A DNA stretch of 49,646 nt from Candidatus Mediterraneibacter faecipullorum (GTDB lineage: Bacteria; Bacillota; Clostridia; Lachnospirales; Lachnospiraceae). The stretch lies in the NCBI GenBank assembly GCA_019119675.1, contig DWWO01000110.1, forward strand, positions 1-49,646, written 5' to 3'. A program made the translations under genes and the position numbers. The notes under the pieces were generated by a model. The model was given only the letters and a program-made list of their open reading frames with translations. It did no database searches and was not told where the DNA came from. Of this stretch, positions 9,324-17,358 are shown piece by piece (the first letter of the stretch is position 1; every line of letters starts with the position of its first letter).

Positions 9324-10136
9324 TTACAGAAGGATGGCAAGATAGTATATGATCGGCGCCGTAAAAATGACACTGTCAAACCGGTCCAGGATCCCGCCGT
9401 GTCCGGGGATCAGCCTGCCATAATCCTTGATATTGTGGTACCGCTTGATCGCGGACGCCGCCAGATCACCGATCTGGGATATCGCGCCGCCGACAGCCCC
9501 GATGACCGCATAGGTAAATACTTCTGACTCTGCGCCGCCCCAGTGATTGATCGCCAGTGCATAGAGCACGCCGATAAGAGCCGCACCCAGGATCCCGCCG
9601 ATACCGCCTTCTATCGATTTCTTCGGACTTAAGACCGGTACCATCTTATGCTTCCCGATCAGCATACCCACACAGTATGCACAGGTATCACATCCCCAGG
9701 AGCATACAAATACGAGCCATACCGTGAAGATACCACCTTCCAGCAGTCTTGTCTGGTAAATGTAGGACAGCATCACCGTCACGTAAAAAAGTCCGAAAAA
9801 TGCCGCAAATATCTGCTGGGTGTTGTACTTTGGATAGACAAATACCAGAGTTGCCATCTCGCAGATCAAAAATGCCATAAACAGCATCATAAACCAGATC
9901 ATCTTATCTCCCGGAAGCTGCTGCTCAAAATACAGAAGCCCATAGTACGCGACCGCAGCAATATAACCGGCCACCCCCGGCGGTTTCTTTTCGATTCCGA
10001 ATACTTTATAAAGCTCTGTCATACCGATCAGACTGATGACCAGCAGGACAAAGAAAAGAAGATTTCCACCTCTGATCAGAGTCACAAGCGCAATGATCAT
10101 CAAAAGGATCCCGCTTAACAGTCTTGTTCTGAACAT
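9324..10136 (-). CDS. cdsA: phosphatidate cytidylyltransferase
   Basis: Membrane enzyme that makes CDP-diacylglycerol from phosphatidate and CTP. 270 residues with about eight hydrophobic helices. The C-terminal signature of the family is clear (IKRYHNIKDYGRLIPGHGG followed by ILDRFDS), preceded by LSPKKSIEG. The start follows GAGGAGG at the end of uppS, only five bases after its stop, so the two are coupled. Confidence 0.95.
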   Translation of the reverse strand: MFRTRLLSGILLMIIALVTLIRGGNLLFFVLLVISLIGMTELYKVFGIEKKPPGVAGYIAAVAYYGLLYFEQQLPGDKMIWFMMLFMAFLICEMATLVFVYPKYNTQQIFAAFFGLFYVTVMLSYIYQTRLLEGGIFTVWLVFVCSWGCDTCAYCVGMLIGKHKMVPVLSPKKSIEGGIGGILGAALIGVLYALAINHWGGAESEVFTYAVIGAVGGAISQIGDLAASAIKRYHNIKDYGRLIPGHGGILDRFDSVIFTAPIIYYLAILL

Positions 10137-10141
10137 AAACT

Positions 10142-10849
10142 TTACGCCTCCTCTACTCCGCCGAATCTTCTGTGTCTGTGGTTATATTCCTCGATTGCTT
10201 TCACAAGTTCCTCTTTCGTAAAATCCGGCCATGGAACATCAGTAAAATAGAACTCCGAATATGCGAGCTGCCACAGCAGGTAATTGGACAGTCTCTGTTC
10301 TCCGCTGGTGCGGATCATCAGATCCGGATCTGGAATGCCATGAGTATCCAGATAGGACTCAAACACTGATTCGTCGATATCATCTGCCTCCAGTTTCCCG
10401 TCTGCACAGTCCCGGGCCATCTTGCGCGCCGCTCTTATAAGTTCATCCCTGCTGCCATAATTAAGCGCTATGGTAAAATTCAGTCCTCCATTGTTCACTG
10501 TTGCTGATTCCAGCTCGCTGATCCTGTTCTTAATGTCATCGTCCAGCGGCTGGATATCCCCGATGACACGTATCTTCATATCATTTTTAGCCGCTGTCTT
10601 TAAACATGTCTTCATATAATTACGTAACAGAGTCATGAGCGCTGACACTTCACTGTCCGGGCGGTTCCAGTTTTCCGTAGAAAATGCGTAGACTGTCAGG
10701 TACTTGATTCCCATACGCCACGCTTCTTCACAAATACGCTCCACATTCTTACTTCCCTGGGCATGACCATAATTACGCGGCATTCCCTTTGACTTCGCCC
10801 AGCGTCCGTTCCCGTCTAATATGATCGCAATATGCTGCGGTACTTTCAT
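10142..10849 (-). CDS. uppS: undecaprenyl diphosphate synthase (isoprenyl transferase)
   Basis: Condenses isopentenyl units into the C55 lipid carrier for wall synthesis. Cis-prenyltransferase motifs: ILDGNGRWAKSKGMPRNYGH (catalytic Asp and phosphate loop), YAFSTENWNRP, RTSGEQRLSNYLLWQLAYSE and VPWPDF. 235 residues, normal length. Downstream of frr across a 74-base gap with a strong hairpin and a possible -10 box, so its level may be set separately from frr. Confidence 0.96.
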   Translation of the reverse strand: MKVPQHIAIILDGNGRWAKSKGMPRNYGHAQGSKNVERICEEAWRMGIKYLTVYAFSTENWNRPDSEVSALMTLLRNYMKTCLKTAAKNDMKIRVIGDIQPLDDDIKNRISELESATVNNGGLNFTIALNYGSRDELIRAARKMARDCADGKLEADDIDESVFESYLDTHGIPDPDLMIRTSGEQRLSNYLLWQLAYSEFYFTDVPWPDFTKEELVKAIEEYNHRHRRFGGVEEA

Positions 10850-10871
10850 ATCTTTTTCCTCTCACTTTACT

Positions 10872-10914
10872 ATTATATACGCTGTAAAGGGGGCTTAAAC
10901 TTCAAAGCCCCCTT
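10872..10914 (-). promoter_or_regulatory. hairpin and TATAAT box between frr and uppS
   Basis: A perfect 10-bp stem (AAGGGGGCTT/AAGCCCCCTT, 8-base loop, 10887-10914) follows frr but lacks a U-run in the minus direction. It is followed at 10877-10872 by TATAAT without a good -35. Could be a partial terminator, a processing site or part of an internal promoter. Confidence 0.45.
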
Positions 10915-10923
10915 CTTAATACC

Positions 10924-11475
10924 CTATACTGTCATGATTTCTTTTGATTTTGCATCAACCATCTTGTCGATTTTTGTGATGTATTTGTCTGTGATCTTCT
11001 GAAGTTCATCCTCAAGATCCTTGATCCCATCCTCGGAGATCTCTGTTCCTTTGAGCTTCTTAAAAGCCACGTTGCCGTCTCGGCGGATATTGCGGACAGC
11101 CACTTTTGCCGCCTCGCCTTTTTTCTTCACATCTTTAGCAAGTTCTTTTCTCCGCTCCTCTGTGAGCTCCGGAAATACAAGGCGGATGGATGTACCGTCG
11201 TTGGTCGGGTTGATACCGATATCAGAAGTAAGGATTGCTTTCTCGATCGCCTTTAACATACTCTTCTCCCATGGCTGGATCTGGATCATCCTTGCCTCAG
11301 GAACGGACACATTCGCCACCTGCTGGATCGGAGTCGGCGCACCGTAATAGTCGACAGCCAGCTTGTCCAGCACATGCGGATTCGCACGTCCTGCACGGAT
11401 CGTAGCCAGCTCACTGTCAAGATTGTTGATCGTCTTTGTCATCTTTGTGTCATACACAGCCACTTTTTCATTCAT
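10924..11475 (-). CDS. frr: ribosome recycling factor
   Basis: Splits post-termination ribosomes together with EF-G. 183 residues; signature features include RAGRANPHVLDKLAVDYYG near the N-terminus and the long helical C-terminus (KDLEDELQKITDKYITKIDKM). It follows pyrH by 12 bases, the near-universal pyrH-frr pair. Confidence 0.98.
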   Translation of the reverse strand: MNEKVAVYDTKMTKTINNLDSELATIRAGRANPHVLDKLAVDYYGAPTPIQQVANVSVPEARMIQIQPWEKSMLKAIEKAILTSDIGINPTNDGTSIRLVFPELTEERRKELAKDVKKKGEAAKVAVRNIRRDGNVAFKKLKGTEISEDGIKDLEDELQKITDKYITKIDKMVDAKSKEIMTV

Positions 11476-11487
11476 AATGAAATCCTC

Positions 11488-12183
11488 CTACACTGTTACT
11501 TTTGTTCCGGTAAAATTACCGCTCATCGTTTCCACGATGCTGTTTTCTTCATTAAGCCCGAACACGAGCATCGGCATCTTGTTTTCAAGACAGAGGATCG
11601 ACGCCGTAAGATCCACCGCTGCCAGTTTCTTATCGATCACTTCCTGGATAGATACCTCATCGTACTTGACAGCATTCGGATTCACCTTCGGATCACTGTC
11701 ATAGATTCCGTCGATCGCTTTTGCAAGGAGCATTGCGTCGGCCTCGATCTCGATCGCCCTGAGAACAGCTCCTGTATCTGTTGAGAAATACGGATGACCT
11801 GTACCGCCTGCAAAAAATACCACCTTGCCCTCCTCAAGGGCAGCAACTGCCGCGTCTTTTGAAAACAGGGATGTAAAAGCTCCGCATACGAAAGGTGTAA
11901 ACACTTCCGTCTTCATTCCCACATGTCTGAAAATATCAGATACATAGATGCAGTTCATCACCGTTGCCAGCATTCCGATCTGATCCGCTTTTGTACGGTC
12001 GATCGTCTCACTCGTGCGTCCTCTCCAGAAATTGCCGCCGCCTGTCACGATCGCCACCTGTATCCCGTCATCAACAAGCTTCTTTACCTGATCAGCAACA
12101 CCAAGGCAGGTTGCCTCGTCAAATCCAGTTTTTTTATCTCCTGCGAGGGCTTCCCCGCTCAGCTTAAGTAATACTCTTTTCAT
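11488..12183 (-). CDS. pyrH: UMP kinase
   Basis: Phosphorylates UMP to UDP; a hexameric amino-acid-kinase-fold enzyme. Motifs: MKRVLLKLSGEALAG at the start, VTGGGNFWRGR, and FFAGGTGHPYFSTDTGA. 231 residues from the ATG behind AAAGGAG; the 15 codons further upstream are not typical of the family. Upstream lies a ClC channel gene and not the usual rpsB-tsf. Confidence 0.97.
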   Translation of the reverse strand: MKRVLLKLSGEALAGDKKTGFDEATCLGVADQVKKLVDDGIQVAIVTGGGNFWRGRTSETIDRTKADQIGMLATVMNCIYVSDIFRHVGMKTEVFTPFVCGAFTSLFSKDAAVAALEEGKVVFFAGGTGHPYFSTDTGAVLRAIEIEADAMLLAKAIDGIYDSDPKVNPNAVKYDEVSIQEVIDKKLAAVDLTASILCLENKMPMLVFGLNEENSIVETMSGNFTGTKVTV

Positions 12184-12209
12184 TATAGTAAGCTCCTTTG
12201 ATTTGTCTG

Positions 12210-13802
12210 CTAAAATGAAGTATAACATAAGTTTTCCAATTTGTCATGTATATATCCTGCATCCCGCTCATCCGTCATCACCGTCAGCCGGTCGCCCGCC
12301 ATAAGCCTTGTCTTACCGCGGGGGATCATCTCTTTACCGTCCCGCTCGAGAGCCACCAGCAGACAGTTGTTCGGCCAGTGGATTTCCATGACCGTACGGT
12401 CTTCAAGGACCGAGCCGCTCATGATAACAAACTCACTTAAGACTTTCTGTCTTCCCGCTCCGGCTCCTTGTCTCCTGCTGTTTTCACCTGACTCATTTTC
12501 CTTTTTCTGTCCGTCCAGCAGGCGGTTCAGCAGGCTCTCATAGATCGGTTCTGATTTTAACAGGGTAGCCGCAATATAGGCGACGACCGAAACGACCGCA
12601 AGGGAAAGCATCTGGCTCACAGAGCCAGACATTTCAAAGAGCAGGATGATACCCGTGATCGGCGCCCTTACGATGGCAGTAAAGAATCCCGCCATGGCAA
12701 GCAGCACAAAATTATTGATGTAGACCGGATTCAGCCCGAACAGCTCCACTCCGGCCATGGCAAAAGCGCCTCCGATCAGCGCGCCAAGGATAAGAAGAGG
12801 AAAGAAGATTCCGCCCGGAGCACCGGAGCCGAAACTGACAGCAGAAAACAAAAATTTCACCACGAATGTCAGAATAACAAGCTGCAGCATCATCTCTCCG
12901 TCTGTGAGCGATACGATCAGGTCGCCGCCGCTCCCCAGTACGGAAGGCATCAGAAGTCCCAGCACACCTGCTGCCAGAAAGGCGATTACCAGTCTCGTGG
13001 TTTCATTTGAAAATTTCGGTTTTTTATATAGTTCCTGTGCCTTTATCATGACCTTATTATAGAATGCACCCAGGAATCCGAGGATCACGCCAAGGATGAG
13101 CAGCATCCAGTAATAATTCTGAGGCAGCACATGTTCCAGTTCAAACTGAAAGACCGGGTCGATTCCCATGATATGGGAACAGATATAATCCGCCGTTACA
13201 GAAGCTGTCATCACAGAAATAAGCAGGCTGACAGAAAATCCTTTGTGGATTTCCTCAAGTGCAAACATCACACCAGCCAGAGGCGCATGGAACGCCGCTG
13301 CCAGTCCCGCACTTGCCCCGCAGGTCATAAGATATCTCTCCTCTGTCTTCCCGCGGTCAAGAAGTCTGGAGACTCCCTGTCCGCCCATGGCTCCCAGCTG
13401 GATGGACGGGCCTTCTCTTCCGAGGGAGAGACCGCCCAGCAGACAGAGGAATCCGCCGGCAAATTTGGCCGGCAGGACCCGTTTCCAGTTCTGGCTGAGC
13501 TTTCCCAGTACTTCACCTTCCACCTGAGGGATACCGCTGCCCGAGATCATAGGCTCCCATTTCACCAGACGGCCGACCAGCACTGCCATCAGGAGCAGCA
13601 CGGCAAACCATCCAAAGATCCGCAGCGGATGGCCGTTTATGTACTCTAATATCTTATTGAGCCATTGTCCCGCGAAAGTCAGGGCGACCCGGTACAGCAT
13701 CACGATCAGCCCCGAGACAGCACCGGCCAGCAGTCCCTCTCCGATCAGGATGACAGGGAATCGCTGTGCCCGCTTCAACGTATGCGACGTATCTTTTTTC
13801 AT
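12210..13802 (-). CDS. ClC-family chloride channel/antiporter with TrkA-C domain
   Basis: Membrane protein of 530 residues. Selectivity-filter motifs are present: GSGIPQVEG, GREGPSIQLGAMGG (the GREGP loop with its gating Glu) and GAPGGIFFPLL. About ten hydrophobic segments, then a C-terminal soluble RCK/TrkA-C-like domain (residues ~455-530: VMEIHWPNNCLLVALERDGK, LMAGDRLTVMTDE) that may bind a nucleotide or ion ligand. I take the ATG four codons inside the longest frame, since GGAG is well spaced to it. It ends 26 bases before pyrH, so it may share that transcript; transported ion and physiological role are unknown. Confidence 0.88.
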   Translation of the reverse strand: MKKDTSHTLKRAQRFPVILIGEGLLAGAVSGLIVMLYRVALTFAGQWLNKILEYINGHPLRIFGWFAVLLLMAVLVGRLVKWEPMISGSGIPQVEGEVLGKLSQNWKRVLPAKFAGGFLCLLGGLSLGREGPSIQLGAMGGQGVSRLLDRGKTEERYLMTCGASAGLAAAFHAPLAGVMFALEEIHKGFSVSLLISVMTASVTADYICSHIMGIDPVFQFELEHVLPQNYYWMLLILGVILGFLGAFYNKVMIKAQELYKKPKFSNETTRLVIAFLAAGVLGLLMPSVLGSGGDLIVSLTDGEMMLQLVILTFVVKFLFSAVSFGSGAPGGIFFPLLILGALIGGAFAMAGVELFGLNPVYINNFVLLAMAGFFTAIVRAPITGIILLFEMSGSVSQMLSLAVVSVVAYIAATLLKSEPIYESLLNRLLDGQKKENESGENSRRQGAGAGRQKVLSEFVIMSGSVLEDRTVMEIHWPNNCLLVALERDGKEMIPRGKTRLMAGDRLTVMTDERDAGYIHDKLENLCYTSF

Positions 13803-13855
13803 TTTTTCTCCCACTCCTTATAACCAAATCCGCTCAAAGCAATCTGCAATTAATT

Positions 13856-13894
13856 CTGTCATAGCACCAGTAATAACTCCTGTCACAGCACCAG
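13856..13894 (-). repeat. tandem 15-bp repeat at the lrgB stop
   Basis: CTGGTGCTRTGACAG occurs twice with a 24-base period on the minus strand, the first copy containing the lrgB stop codon. Only two units; it could be slippage or a regulator site before the ClC gene. Confidence 0.5.
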
Positions 13895-14563
13895 AATCGA
13901 AAACAATACAGTGATGATCCCGCAGATTCCGATGGCAAGTCCGCTCATCGCTCCTTCTATCTCTCCCAGTTCGATCGCCTTGGAAGTTCCCACTGCATGG
14001 CTTGACGCTCCAATGGCAAGCCCTGCCGCAACCGGATCAGATACACGGAACAGCCGGATGAGCAGCGGGGCGAAAATTCCGCCAAGGATTCCCGTAAATA
14101 TCACTGCCACTACCGTGATAGGGACCATACCGCCCGCCGGCTCCGCAATGCTGACTGCGATCGGCGTTGTCACGGATTTCGGCAAGAGTGACACTGTCAG
14201 GCTCTCATCCAGTCCGAACAGCCGGCACAACAGATATACGCTTCCCATGGATGCCGCAGAGCCTGCCGCGCATCCCACAAGGATCGGGAACCAGTACTGT
14301 TTCAGGATCTGAAGTTTTGTATAAACCGCGACCGCCAGACATGCCGTAGCCGGTGCAAGGAACATATTGATGATCTCGCCGCCTTTATTATAATCCTCAT
14401 ATGGTATCTTGAAAATAAGCAGTACGGCAGACACCAGCATGATCGCAATGATCAGAGGATTACAGAACGGAGTTTTAAACTTCTGATTCAGCTTTACGCC
14501 AATGCCGAAAGCGATCACACTGAGGGCAACTCCAAAATAAGGAGAGGCAAATATCTCACTCAT
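13883..14563 (-). CDS. lrgB: LrgB/CidB-family membrane protein
   Basis: 226 residues, strongly hydrophobic, with the family features PKSVTTPIAVSIAEPAGG and GASSHAVGTSKAIELGEIEG. LrgA/LrgB pairs were described as antiholin-like systems affecting murein hydrolase activity and as exporters of small carboxylates; which applies here is not clear. It overlaps the end of lrgA by 8 bases, which supports co-expression. Confidence 0.92.
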   Translation of the reverse strand: MSEIFASPYFGVALSVIAFGIGVKLNQKFKTPFCNPLIIAIMLVSAVLLIFKIPYEDYNKGGEIINMFLAPATACLAVAVYTKLQILKQYWFPILVGCAAGSAASMGSVYLLCRLFGLDESLTVSLLPKSVTTPIAVSIAEPAGGMVPITVVAVIFTGILGGIFAPLLIRLFRVSDPVAAGLAIGASSHAVGTSKAIELGEIEGAMSGLAIGICGIITVLFSILVL

Positions 14564-14921
14564 CGATCTTCCTCCTTTCCATCCACCGGATTGTCAGCCT
14601 GACACTCCATGCTGTCACCACGAATGTGACCACCGTAGAGATAACACAGATAACAACAAGCTGTATCCATGTACTTTTAAGTACATCAAAATAATTAATG
14701 ATACTCACTCCTGCAGGCACAAAGAAAAACGCCATATTCTCCAGGAGGAAATCCGCCTTCTCCTGGATGTGTTCAATCTTCAGCACACCTGTGAGCAGGC
14801 AGATAAACAAGAGGATCATACCGATGACACTGGCGGGGAATGCAAACGGCAGTATCTTTTCCACCAGAATGCTCAGCCAGCACACAGTAAAAATAATCCC
14901 GATCTGTCTTATGATCTTCAT
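14556..14921 (-). CDS. lrgA: LrgA/CidA-family holin-like membrane protein
   Basis: 121 residues, four membrane helices, opening MKIIRQIGIIFTVCWLSILV, with the family stretch LPFAFPASVIGMILLFICLL and FFFVPAGVSIINYF. It is the partner of LrgB and the first gene of this transcript, divergent from aroF across about 240 bases. A Shine-Dalgarno AAGGGA lies about 11 bases before the ATG. I saw no clear sigma-A promoter for it. Confidence 0.92.
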   Translation of the reverse strand: MKIIRQIGIIFTVCWLSILVEKILPFAFPASVIGMILLFICLLTGVLKIEHIQEKADFLLENMAFFFVPAGVSIINYFDVLKSTWIQLVVICVISTVVTFVVTAWSVRLTIRWMERRKIDE

Positions 14922-14987
14922 ATAAATTTATTCCCTTCTTAGTTTTTTTATGATGTAACAGTTTATCCCATGCCATTTGGAAAACTG

Positions 14988-15016
14988 TTGACATTCCTAT
15001 TTTAATGATTTATGAT
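14988..15016 (+). promoter_or_regulatory. sigma-A promoter of aroF-aroB
   Basis: TTGACA, 17 bases, TATGAT: near consensus. The transcript would have a leader of about 140 bases before aroF. Confidence 0.85.
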
Positions 15017-15051
15017 ACTATTGTTTTCGTACTTTAAACAACTAAAATTTT

Positions 15052-15113
15052 ACAGTGCGAAGTTGCATCACAAATATAACAGTCCAGTCTACGCATTCGC
15101 AAAGCCGCACTGT
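15052..15113 (+). promoter_or_regulatory. inverted repeat in the aroF leader
   Basis: ACAGTGCG at 15052-15059 is complementary to CGCACTGT at 15106-15113, closing a 46-base internal stretch. The leader lies between promoter and ribosome site. No T-box motif and no U-run directly after the stem, so class and effect are unknown. Confidence 0.5.
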
Positions 15114-15162
15114 TTATTAAAAATACTTTTCTATTATATAGGAAATCGGAGGAAAAGCAAGG

Positions 15163-16176
15163 ATGATTATTGTATTAAAGCCACATACGTCAGAAGAAAA
15201 TATTACACGTGTTGAAAATCTGGTAAAAAACCGAGGTCTTGACACCCACGTAGTACGCGGTACCGAAATGACGATCATCGGGTGCATTGGTGATACCACG
15301 CTGATCGACCCCCGCCTCTTTGAGGTAGACAGTTCTGTTGATAAAGTTATGCATGTGCAGGAGCCGTACAAACTGGCAAACCGTGCATTTCACCCTGAGG
15401 ACTCTGTAGTTGATGTCTCGGGAGTTAAATTCGGAGGAGGACACCTCGGCCTGATCGCCGGTCCGTGTTCTGTAGAATCTTTCGAACAAGTCCTGGAGGT
15501 GGCTAAAGCAGTGAAAGCCTCCGGCGCCAATATGCTCCGCGGAGGTGCATTCAAGCCAAGGACCAGCCCGTACTCCTTTCAGGGACTGGGCCTTGAAGGT
15601 CTCGACATCCTCTGTGCCGTCAGGGACGAGGTAGGGCTTCCGATCGTTACCGAGCTGATGTCTCCTCAGTATCTGGACGTCTTCAATGAGAAAGTAGATC
15701 TGATCCAGATCGGAGCACGTAATATGCAGAACTTTGATCTTCTCAAACAACTCGGCCAGCTCGACCGTCCGATCCTCTTAAAGCGCGGACTGAACGCAAC
15801 TTATGAAGAGTGGATCATGTCTGCTGAATATATCATGGCTTCCGGAAACGAGAACGTCATACTCTGCGAGAGAGGCATCCGTACCTTTGAGACATATACA
15901 CGCAACACCCTCGATCTCCAGAGCATTCCGGTGCTCCGCAAGAAGACCCATCTTCCGGTCGTCGTCGATCCAAGCCACGCCGGCGGAAAATGGTGGCTCG
16001 TTGAGCCGATGGCAAAGGCGGCTGTAGCTGCCGGAGCAGACGGTCTCATGATCGAAGTCCACAACAATCCGGAATGTGCACTCTGCGACGGAGCGCAGTC
16101 ATTGAAACCAGAAAAATATAACGGACTGCTGCAACAGGTAAAACAGATTGCAGAAGTTGTCGGAAAAGTTCTTTAA
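15163..16176 (+). CDS. aroF: 3-deoxy-7-phosphoheptulonate (DAHP) synthase
   Basis: Joins phosphoenolpyruvate and erythrose 4-phosphate, the first step to aromatic amino acids. 337 residues: an N-terminal ferredoxin-like domain (~1-70), as in the Thermotoga-type enzymes where it is the feedback site, then the barrel with IAGPCSVES, RGGAFKPRTSPYSFQG, LKRG and VVDPSHAGGKW. It starts behind GGAGG and is followed after about 100 bases by aroB. A long palindrome begins at the base after the stop codon. Confidence 0.96.
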   Translation: MIIVLKPHTSEENITRVENLVKNRGLDTHVVRGTEMTIIGCIGDTTLIDPRLFEVDSSVDKVMHVQEPYKLANRAFHPEDSVVDVSGVKFGGGHLGLIAGPCSVESFEQVLEVAKAVKASGANMLRGGAFKPRTSPYSFQGLGLEGLDILCAVRDEVGLPIVTELMSPQYLDVFNEKVDLIQIGARNMQNFDLLKQLGQLDRPILLKRGLNATYEEWIMSAEYIMASGNENVILCERGIRTFETYTRNTLDLQSIPVLRKKTHLPVVVDPSHAGGKWWLVEPMAKAAVAAGADGLMIEVHNNPECALCDGAQSLKPEKYNGLLQQVKQIAEVVGKVL

Positions 16177-16241
16177 TTGATTCGGGGACGTAGTCAAACT
16201 GATTTTGACTACGTCCCCGAATCAAAACGAACCTGTCCCCC
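16177..16241 (+). repeat. dispersed palindromic element, copy 1
   Basis: A perfect 22-bp stem (16177-16198 with 16204-16225, 5-base loop) containing GGGGACGTAGT/ACTACGTCCCC, then CCTGTCCCC. It shares this core and the downstream CTGTCCC tail with the element after dapA. It starts directly at the aroF stop and may also weaken read-through into aroB. Confidence 0.85.
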
Positions 16242-16275
16242 TTTAAATCAATTGTATCTACAGGAGTAAAAACTC

Positions 16276-17331
16276 ATGAAATTAACAGTTAATTTAGGCG
16301 AAAATTCATATCCCATTTTTATCGAAAACGGTATTATCAAAAAAAGCGGCGAACATATTTCCCAAATCTTCAGCGGTCAGAAGATCATGATCGTCTCGGA
16401 TGACAACGTATTTCCGCTGTATGGCCAGCAGGTGATGGACTCTCTGAAAGATTACGAGTGTCATTCCCTCGTCCTCCCACATGGCGAGCCGACCAAGAAT
16501 TTTCAGTCTTTACCGAAAATTTATACAGCCATGCTGGATGCAAAACTCACGAGGAGCGACCTTGTCATCGCGCTTGGCGGCGGTGTGATCGGTGATCTTG
16601 CAGGATTTGCCGCTGCAAGTTATCTGCGGGGCATTAAGCTGGTACAGATTCCAACTTCCCTGCTTGCCCAGGTGGATTCTTCTGTGGGCGGCAAGGTAGC
16701 GGTGGATCTGCCACAGGGCAAAAATCTTGTCGGGGCATTTTACCAGCCGAAGATGGTGCTCATCGATCCTGATGTTCTTAATACCCTTCCTGAACATTTC
16801 ATAAAGGACGGGATGGGCGAAGTCATCAAATACGGCTGTATCAAAGATGGCTCCCTTTTTGACAGACTCTGTGCGCACAGTTCTTTTGAAGACCTGAAAC
16901 CCGAGCTGCCGGAAATCATTGCCCGCTGTGTCGACATTAAAAGAATTGTAGTAGAAGCAGACCAGTTTGATACCGGCGAGCGCATGCTCTTAAACTTCGG
17001 ACATACGCTGGCGCATACAATCGAACAGTATTATAACTATGAGAGGGAAAGCCACGGAGAAGCCGTGGGAATCGGCATGTATCAGATCACCCTGATGGCG
17101 GAGGAGAAAGGTCTTACCGGCTCCGGGTGCGCGGATCAGATAAAGAAAGCACTTGAAATATACGGACTGCCGTCCTCCTGCGGACTGCCCGTTACTGATC
17201 TGACAAAAGCGATCACTCTTGACAAGAAAAACCTGAACGGGAAACTGAATGTCGTTCTCTTAAAAGAACTCGGCAGCAGCTATGTATATCCGACAGATAT
17301 TTCCTTCTTCAACAAAGATGGGGCGATATGA
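16276..17331 (+). CDS. aroB: 3-dehydroquinate synthase
   Basis: Second shikimate-pathway enzyme, NAD- and metal-dependent. Motifs: LPHGEPTKN, ALGGGVIGDLAGFAAASYLR, PTSLLAQVDSSVGGKVAVD, KNLVGAFYQP, and metal ligands in MGEVIKYG, FGHTLAHTIE and SHGEAVGIG. 351 residues, normal length. It starts behind ACAGGAG. The stop codon lies in the loop of a terminator shared with the convergent xdh operon. Confidence 0.97.
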   Translation: MKLTVNLGENSYPIFIENGIIKKSGEHISQIFSGQKIMIVSDDNVFPLYGQQVMDSLKDYECHSLVLPHGEPTKNFQSLPKIYTAMLDAKLTRSDLVIALGGGVIGDLAGFAAASYLRGIKLVQIPTSLLAQVDSSVGGKVAVDLPQGKNLVGAFYQPKMVLIDPDVLNTLPEHFIKDGMGEVIKYGCIKDGSLFDRLCAHSSFEDLKPELPEIIARCVDIKRIVVEADQFDTGERMLLNFGHTLAHTIEQYYNYERESHGEAVGIGMYQITLMAEEKGLTGSGCADQIKKALEIYGLPSSCGLPVTDLTKAITLDKKNLNGKLNVVLLKELGSSYVYPTDISFFNKDGAI

Positions 17332-17347
17332 TCACCGCCCCATCTTT
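17314..17347. terminator. bidirectional terminator between aroB and xdhA
   Basis: AAA-GATGGGGCG ... CGCCCCATC-TTTT: a GC-rich 9-bp stem extended by A/T pairs, with runs suitable for termination from both convergent genes. Confidence 0.85.
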
Positions 17348-17358
17348 TCTATGACTAT

